From positions 62,001 through 126,000 of the forward strand of contig LNDT01000008.1 in the NCBI GenBank assembly GCA_001464715.1: 64,000 nucleotides of DNA, given 5' to 3'. Below are positions 59,664-64,000 of this stretch, piece by piece. The notes under the pieces are model-generated. The model was not told the origin of the DNA and did no database searches. It was given only the letters and a program-made list of their open reading frames with translations. Position numbers and translations under genes: made by a program. The stretch comes from Bdellovibrionales bacterium Ga0074137 (GTDB taxonomy: Bacteria > Bdellovibrionota > Bdellovibrionia > Bdellovibrionales > JAMPXM01). Each line of letters opens with the position of its first letter. Within the stretch, counting starts at the first letter, position 1.

Positions 59664-59990
59664 ATGACCACATTTCGAACTTTAGATCTGGCTGTCGAGT
59701 TTTACCGAACGACTCAAAAAGTTAAGGTTCCGGCGCACCTCCGCGATCAACTTGATCGTGCAGCATCGTCGGTGCCGCTGAATCTGTCTGAGGGCAACGC
59801 TAAGTTTTCCTTCAAAGACAAAGCTCGCATCTATCAAATAGCGTACGGATCATTCCGTGAATGTCAGACCATTCTTCGAATCAGTGGAATCTCTGATAAT
59901 GACGTCGACGCTATGACAAAGCATCTTGGCTCAAGCCTCTATCGTTTGATCGATTCTGTGCAGGCTAAAGCGCCGAAGAATTCGTTTTGA
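59664..59990 (+). CDS. Four-helix-bundle protein (S23 / IVS-type)
   Basis: 108 aa from ATG 59664 (AAAGG 6-7 nt upstream); the frame is open to 59631 inside the leader hairpin. TFRTLDLAVEFYRTTQKVKVPAHLRDQLDRAASSVPLNLSEGNAK (in part) is the standard start of the family: DLAVEFY and LNLSEGN. The four helices are visible as charged amphipathic stretches. These proteins occur inside 23S rRNA intervening sequences or next to retroelements; their function is not firmly known. Here it stands between two strong hairpins and next to a tRNA gene. Confidence 0.88.
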   Translation: MTTFRTLDLAVEFYRTTQKVKVPAHLRDQLDRAASSVPLNLSEGNAKFSFKDKARIYQIAYGSFRECQTILRISGISDNDVDAMTKHLGSSLYRLIDSVQAKAPKNSF

Positions 59991-60008
59991 ATACTAAATT
60001 CTATACTT

Positions 60009-60038
60009 GTATTCGTGAATTCTTGAATTCGCGAATAC
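60009..60038. repeat. 14-bp hairpin between the S23-like gene and tRNA-Ala
   Basis: GTATTCGTGAATTC and GAATTCGCGAATAC pair over 14 positions with one G-T type wobble around a 2-nt loop. GAATTC recurs just after the stem. It may end transcription of both flanking genes; no clear T-run is adjacent. Confidence 0.6.
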
Positions 60039-60071
60039 GAGAATTCTTGTAGCATTTTTCCGTTGGAAAAA

Positions 60072-60147
60072 TGGTGGACCTGACAGGGATCGAACCTGCG
60101 ACCTGAAACATGCCATGCTTCCGCTCTCCCAGCTGAGCTACAGGCCC
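60072..60147 (-). tRNA. tRNA-Ala(GGC)
   Basis: 76 nt including an encoded CCA. The acceptor arm GGGCCTG pairs with CAGGTCC (one G-T), the D-arm is GCTC...GAGC, the anticodon stem GAAGC/GTTTC encloses the loop ATGGCAT with anticodon GGC, and the T-arm is GCAGG-TTCGATC-CCTGT (with one G-T). Anticodon GGC reads GCC and GCU codons for alanine. It lies downstream of arfB on the same strand. Confidence 0.95.
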
Positions 60148-60192
60148 ACATTGTGGGTGAAAATGTAAACGAAGGCGCCCCATCGATCAATC

Positions 60193-60618
60193 CTAATCTT
60201 GGGCCCAATCTTTGCGGCTGACCTTGCGGTCGCGCTTCTTTTCTCCGTGCGCGGTTTTTTCTTTGAGACGGCGCCGTTTTGATCCTTTGGTCGGCTTGGT
60301 TTGAATGCGTGGTTTGGGACGCTCCCAAACAGACATCACCCAGTCTTCGATTTTTGAAATCGCGTCTTCAATATTTCGTTCGCGGTCGCGCTCGCGCTCG
60401 CTTGTTACGAGGACTCGGCCTTCGGCATCGAGACGGTTCTTATAGCGAGACAAAAATCTTCCAAGCACGGCCGGCGGAACCGCAGGAGACGAAGAAATAT
60501 CCCAACGAACTTCGGCTTTGGAATTCACCTTGTTGACGTTTTGCCCACCGGCTCCCGAACTTCGCGAGAACGCGAGTTCGATTTCGCCGCGCGGAACTTT
60601 AAACTTTGGCGACGTCAT
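60193..60618 (-). CDS. arfB: Alternative ribosome-rescue peptidyl-tRNA hydrolase ArfB
   Basis: 141 aa from ATG 60618 (GGGAG 6 nt upstream); the frame extends to 60753 inside pepA, without support. The catalytic GGQ lies in RSSGAGGQNVNKVNSKAEVRW near residues 22-28. The C-terminal ~35 residues are very basic (KPTKGSKRRRLKEKTAHGEKKRD), as needed to enter the mRNA channel of stalled ribosomes. It hydrolyses peptidyl-tRNA on stalled ribosomes. It follows pepA on the same strand by 16 nt. Confidence 0.93.
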   Translation of the reverse strand: MTSPKFKVPRGEIELAFSRSSGAGGQNVNKVNSKAEVRWDISSSPAVPPAVLGRFLSRYKNRLDAEGRVLVTSERERDRERNIEDAISKIEDWVMSVWERPKPRIQTKPTKGSKRRRLKEKTAHGEKKRDRKVSRKDWAQD

Positions 60619-60634
60619 CACGCTCTCCCAAAAT

Positions 60635-62302
60635 TTAGCCCTCAGCCCATTTGCCAGAAACAAAGCGGCCAAGAACTTCAGACAATGACAATACGCCCTG
60701 CCCGCTGCCACCGGGCTCGGTCCACGCCCCTGAAGGCGAATCTTTCCAAGCATAAATATCTAAGTGAGCCCAAGGGAGTGGTGCGCCGTTCTCACTTTTC
60801 GCGAACAACTCAAGAAAAAGAGCCGCCGTGATCGCGCCACCAAATCCATCTCCAGCATTCACGTGATCGGCAAAGTTCGAACGAAGCATCGATTTATAAG
60901 GTTGAAAGAGCGGCATTCTCCAAGAGAGGTCTCCGCGCTTAAGCCCGGCATCGAAAATTTCCCGAGCCAGGTCATCGTTATTTGTAAACAGGCCCGCGAT
61001 GTCTCCGCCGAGTCCAACTTTTATCGCGCCCGTCAACGTTGCGAGATCAATCAAGCACGCCGGAGCATCTTCGCCCGTCGCACCGACAGCGACATTCATC
61101 GCATCCGCTAAAACGAGACGACCTTCCGCATCGGTATTGTGAATTTCAATCGCAAGACCATTTCGTGCCTTAATAATATCGCCGGGGCGAAATGAATTTG
61201 AAGAAATCGCATTTTCAGCCAGCGCCAGATACGAATCAAGCGCCAGAGGAAGACCAGAACTTACGGCCAACCAAGTGAGCGCCAAAACTGCAGCGGATCC
61301 ACCCATGTCTTTTTTCATGAGCCTCATACCTGAACTTGGTTTTATGTCGAGGCCACCCGAATCAAACGTGACGCCTTTTCCAACAAGAGCAATCGGGCGT
61401 TTCTCGGCGCCGCGATCTTTTGGACGATACGAAATATGAACAAGTCTTGGAGGCGACGCAGCCGCAGAACCCACAGCTAGAAGTAGATTCATGTTCTCTG
61501 CCTTCAGACGCCGCTCATCCCACACGTCAATGCGAACATCCTTTGACGATGTCGCGTCCGCCATCACTGCGCGAGCAAGATCGGCATAAGCCGTCGGTGT
61601 CAGAGTTCCTCCCGGAAGATTGGTCAAGTGCCGAGCCAAATTAACAGCGACACCAAGGCGCGAAGAATCCTGAATCAAGGTTTTCAAATCTTTCGCGTCA
61701 CCGACGACGGCCGGTGCCAAAAGTAGAACCGTCGGACGTTTCGCAACCGCTTTATAGCCGCGCGATTCCGTAAAAGAATAGTTGGCGATTTCAAGGCCCG
61801 TGAGAAATCCCTGAAGTTCTTCTCTTGTACTTGCAGTGAAATCGAGAACTAGCTTTTCAACTCGCGCCGCACGCAATCCCAAAAGAACAGCACCAGCAGC
61901 GTCACGCGCTCTTGCGAAAACAGATTTTTCAAGAGTCTCGCGCGGCCCATCGCTGGAACTCGAGTTTGATGTCTCAACAAGGCGAACAAACCAAACTGGC
62001 CCGTCTTTTAGCGTCAGAGAAAAAAGATCAGCCGATGGACTTTGAGATTCAAGCCACTGCGTCAGCTGTGCCTCTTGCCACTTTGGAAATGCGCCCAACT
62101 GCTTTTTAAGACTTAAAAGGGCCCGCTTCGGCTGAGGCTCAGAAACAACTATGACTGTGGCCCGAACACCCGCTCGGGTCTCTCGAGCCGAGGCCGCCTT
62201 CACAGAGGAAGCGACCCACCCTTTCAGAGAAAATCCGAAAATAGATTTCGCGGTTTCAAATTGAGTATTGGAGTGAACGTTTTTGATTTTTTTCTTCGCC
62301 AT
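60635..62302 (-). CDS. pepA: Leucyl aminopeptidase, M17 family
   Basis: 555 aa. The M17 catalytic half has VGKGVTFDSGGLDIKPS with metal-binding Asp and Lys, MKKDMGGSAAV, and the signature NTDAEGRLVLADA (Asp, Glu, Arg). The N-terminal macro-like domain is weakly conserved, as usual. A cytoplasmic di-zinc enzyme that removes N-terminal residues from peptides. It is longer than typical (~500) at the N-terminus. It is followed by arfB and preceded by the methyltransferase gene, 36 nt away, suggesting an operon of translation-linked genes. Confidence 0.93.
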   Translation of the reverse strand: MAKKKIKNVHSNTQFETAKSIFGFSLKGWVASSVKAASARETRAGVRATVIVVSEPQPKRALLSLKKQLGAFPKWQEAQLTQWLESQSPSADLFSLTLKDGPVWFVRLVETSNSSSSDGPRETLEKSVFARARDAAGAVLLGLRAARVEKLVLDFTASTREELQGFLTGLEIANYSFTESRGYKAVAKRPTVLLLAPAVVGDAKDLKTLIQDSSRLGVAVNLARHLTNLPGGTLTPTAYADLARAVMADATSSKDVRIDVWDERRLKAENMNLLLAVGSAAASPPRLVHISYRPKDRGAEKRPIALVGKGVTFDSGGLDIKPSSGMRLMKKDMGGSAAVLALTWLAVSSGLPLALDSYLALAENAISSNSFRPGDIIKARNGLAIEIHNTDAEGRLVLADAMNVAVGATGEDAPACLIDLATLTGAIKVGLGGDIAGLFTNNDDLAREIFDAGLKRGDLSWRMPLFQPYKSMLRSNFADHVNAGDGFGGAITAALFLELFAKSENGAPLPWAHLDIYAWKDSPSGAWTEPGGSGQGVLSLSEVLGRFVSGKWAEG

Positions 62303-62338
62303 TCACTCAAGATGCGACCAAAATCGCCTAAGCACAAC

Positions 62339-63742
62339 TCAAGAAACGATGCCGATCCATCCTTTAAGGTAGCGGCCTTGTGGAAACTCAGACCGGTAAG
62401 GATGATCTTCGCCGTGGCCGCCGTGGCTGAGCCACGTAATTTCGCGACCGGAGGCTCTTTTCGCATCGGCAATTGCCTCCACAAATTCCTCATCCGACAG
62501 CAGCCCCGAACACGAACACGTGATGTACACACCGCCTGGCGCCACCCGCTTGATCGCCTCGCGGTTGAGCTTCACGTAGGCTGCGCGTCCGGTTGGGATA
62601 TCTTTTTTCTTTTTGATGAACGCCGGAGGATCGCAGATCACCACATCAAATCCACCAACGGCCAAATTCTGTAAATCGGCCAGAATGTCCATTTTTCGTG
62701 GTTCAGCGATGCCGCCGGCGCGCACTGTGTTGCTAGCTGCGAATTCAAGCGCAGCCTGAGACGCGTCGGCCATGACGATCCGGATCGGAGCTCGGCCCTT
62801 GGCCGCCCGAGACGCTTGGACGGACCACTGCCCTACGTAGCTAAAAAGATCTAAAACTTTGAGTTCTCGCCCACGCGCTCCCGCCGCTTCGGCGGCACGT
62901 TTCAAAAGTGGCCAAGCCAGTCGAACATTCATCCGCTGATCAAGAAAGAAACCCGTCTTCTGGCCATCGACAAAGTTCACATCGTAAAGTGCAGGATTTT
63001 CGCTGAAGCTTGCTTCACCGCCCTGAACAGCAATTGTTGCTTTACGCGCATCAAGGCCAGACCAATCGCCCAATGTTTCTCTTGGCTGCTTCGATAAACC
63101 CTCTATGGCGCGCGAGGAAGAATCTTGAGCAAGAACAAATAGCGTTTTCAATTCGCTCCCGCGACCGCGAAAAGCAGCGCCTCGGCCGGGGAAACTCTCT
63201 AATGCTTCCTTTAGGGATGAAACCAACATATCCGCTCCCGCTGTGGAGGCTTGAATTACGAAAACCTGTGCCGTTGGCTTGGCGCTCGCATCCGGATTGG
63301 TCCCACCGCTCGCGTCTCCCTCAACCAATAAGTACCGATCGATAATGACGCCGGGAATTCCATCCGCCTCGCCAAAAATTAGACGGTGACTGTAGGTATC
63401 CACTTCGCAGGCGTTTCGTCTCGCCGAGGCCGCTTCAAGCCGGTGCTTTAGAAGCGCAACAATCGAAGACACCGGTTCGCGACTGAGAGTGCGAAATGCG
63501 ATCAGCGTTCCTGGATTTCCGTAGCCCATCGCAAGAAATCCATCTCGAGAATCGCGAAGTTCCACCAAGGAGCCCGGTGATAGCCCCTTTGGACTTTGGT
63601 CCAGGTCGTTGGAAAAAACCCACGGGTGCCCTTTGGCAAACTTTCGATCCAAGCCCTGCTTTAAACGCCAGATCGTGGCGCGAGAGGGATCAAGATTGGA
63701 TTTCAGGTCCGGCTTCGGATTCAGGTCGGGGGATTTTGACAT
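62339..63742 (-). CDS. Class I SAM-dependent rRNA methyltransferase, RlmI-like
   Basis: 467 aa from ATG 63742; a TTG at 63799 would add 19 residues. PUA-type N-terminus with KFAKGHPWVFSNDL and GSLVELRDSRDGFLAMGYGNPGTLIAFR, then the Rossmann methyltransferase with VLDLFSYVGQWSVQA (motif I), IVMADASQAALEFA (motif II) and CDPPAFIKKKKDI (motif IV), and a C-terminal TCSCSGLLS. These features match RlmI and related 5-methylcytosine methyltransferases of 23S rRNA. A polar 35-residue insert in the middle (DASGGTNPDAS) is unusual. The site of methylation is not proven. Confidence 0.88.
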   Translation of the reverse strand: MSKSPDLNPKPDLKSNLDPSRATIWRLKQGLDRKFAKGHPWVFSNDLDQSPKGLSPGSLVELRDSRDGFLAMGYGNPGTLIAFRTLSREPVSSIVALLKHRLEAASARRNACEVDTYSHRLIFGEADGIPGVIIDRYLLVEGDASGGTNPDASAKPTAQVFVIQASTAGADMLVSSLKEALESFPGRGAAFRGRGSELKTLFVLAQDSSSRAIEGLSKQPRETLGDWSGLDARKATIAVQGGEASFSENPALYDVNFVDGQKTGFFLDQRMNVRLAWPLLKRAAEAAGARGRELKVLDLFSYVGQWSVQASRAAKGRAPIRIVMADASQAALEFAASNTVRAGGIAEPRKMDILADLQNLAVGGFDVVICDPPAFIKKKKDIPTGRAAYVKLNREAIKRVAPGGVYITCSCSGLLSDEEFVEAIADAKRASGREITWLSHGGHGEDHPYRSEFPQGRYLKGWIGIVS

Positions 63743-63821
63743 GCCTAGCGTTTTGTTCGACGCAGAAGAACCGGTCAAGCCTCCAGGTGACGGAATCAAG
63801 TTTCCACGTCAGAATTATAAG

Positions 63822-64000
63822 ATGTCTGTACTGCCGAAAAGCTCATCCCGAACTCTCTACGTTCTCTCGCTGGCAACAGTGCCTATGATGTTTCTTACTT
63901 CGGCGACTTTAGAGGCCAGCCGGGCGCGCCCACGCGTCGCCGCTGCCAGCGAAAACGTGCGCATGGCGATGCCGCACGATCTAATTGAAACGGCAGAAAA
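63822..64000 (+). CDS. Exported protein, N-terminal fragment (runs off window)
   Basis: An ATG at 63822 begins a frame still open at the window end (59 residues seen). The first ~30 residues look like a signal peptide (TLYVLSLATVPMMFLTSATLEA), then a basic, Arg/Ala-rich start of the mature part. No family can be named from this much. The gap of 79 bp to the divergent RlmI-like gene would carry promoters for both. Confidence 0.55.
   Translation, partial: MSVLPKSSSRTLYVLSLATVPMMFLTSATLEASRARPRVAAASENVRMAMPHDLIETAE

Noticed and set aside
62224-62532. Minus-strand ORF across the pepA start
   Set aside because: It overlaps pepA and the RlmI-like gene out of frame and has no independent support.

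Overview
The window looks like chromosome of a Gram-negative bacterium of the Bdellovibrio kind (Bdellovibrionota or a neighbour). This is inference from the mix of genes: many lipoproteins and exported proteins, a giant HEXXH lipoprotein, beta-barrel outer-membrane proteins, a TonB receptor, a REP-type Y1 transposase and base composition near half G+C. No ribosomal or single-copy marker was available to prove it. Genes are densely packed on both strands, with many 1-4 bp start/stop overlaps. There is no prophage, CRISPR array, integrase or secretion-system cluster.

Layout. 1-7,100: truncated membrane protein, SDR oxidoreductase, 1,367-aa metalloprotease lipoprotein, outer-membrane barrel protein and a gene-poor stretch with two small ORFs. 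7,265-14,400: thioredoxin-like ferredoxin, family-5 uracil-DNA glycosylase, then a phosphate/polyphosphate block (orphan pstS, PHP phosphoesterase, ppx, sixA, ppk1). 14,469-21,214: possible DUF432 protein with an MscS channel, a 199-bp nested inverted-repeat element, a ferredoxin, a DUF6580 membrane protein and the ABC permease/ATPase/TesA operon. 21,336-26,900: fatty-acid desaturase, unknown membrane protein, nucleotidyltransferase, deoxyhypusine-synthase-like protein, and a RAYT transposase inside REP-like repeats with a related 22-bp tandem array. 27,011-34,106: Ala-rich secreted protein, Cpx-like two-component system, divergent CpxP/Spy-like lipoprotein. 34,319-44,306: lysC-lysA, acyl-CoA synthetase, trypsin-like protease, RRM protein, TerC, and a Fur-family regulator / lipoprotein / zinc-binding-protein set.

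44,343-50,121 is the most coherent accessory block: Cu nitrite reductase fused to cytochrome c (nirK), NirV-like protein, SCO protein, a LuxR-type regulator with a four-cysteine motif, a secreted protein made of three repeats, and NnrS. A 15-bp palindrome lies between the two divergent genes and a weaker copy lies upstream of nirK. This looks like a nitrite/nitric-oxide response module with a possibly new sensor.

50,320-64,000: selD-selU with a cyclic-nucleotide-binding protein and a phosphoesterase, a TonB receptor, an FAD oxidoreductase, small genes with RNA hairpins over or near their ribosome binding sites, a barrel gene apparently split by a frameshift, a four-helix-bundle (S23-like) gene, tRNA-Ala(GGC), arfB, pepA and an RlmI-like methyltransferase. 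All functional calls come from reading motifs by eye; no database search was run.
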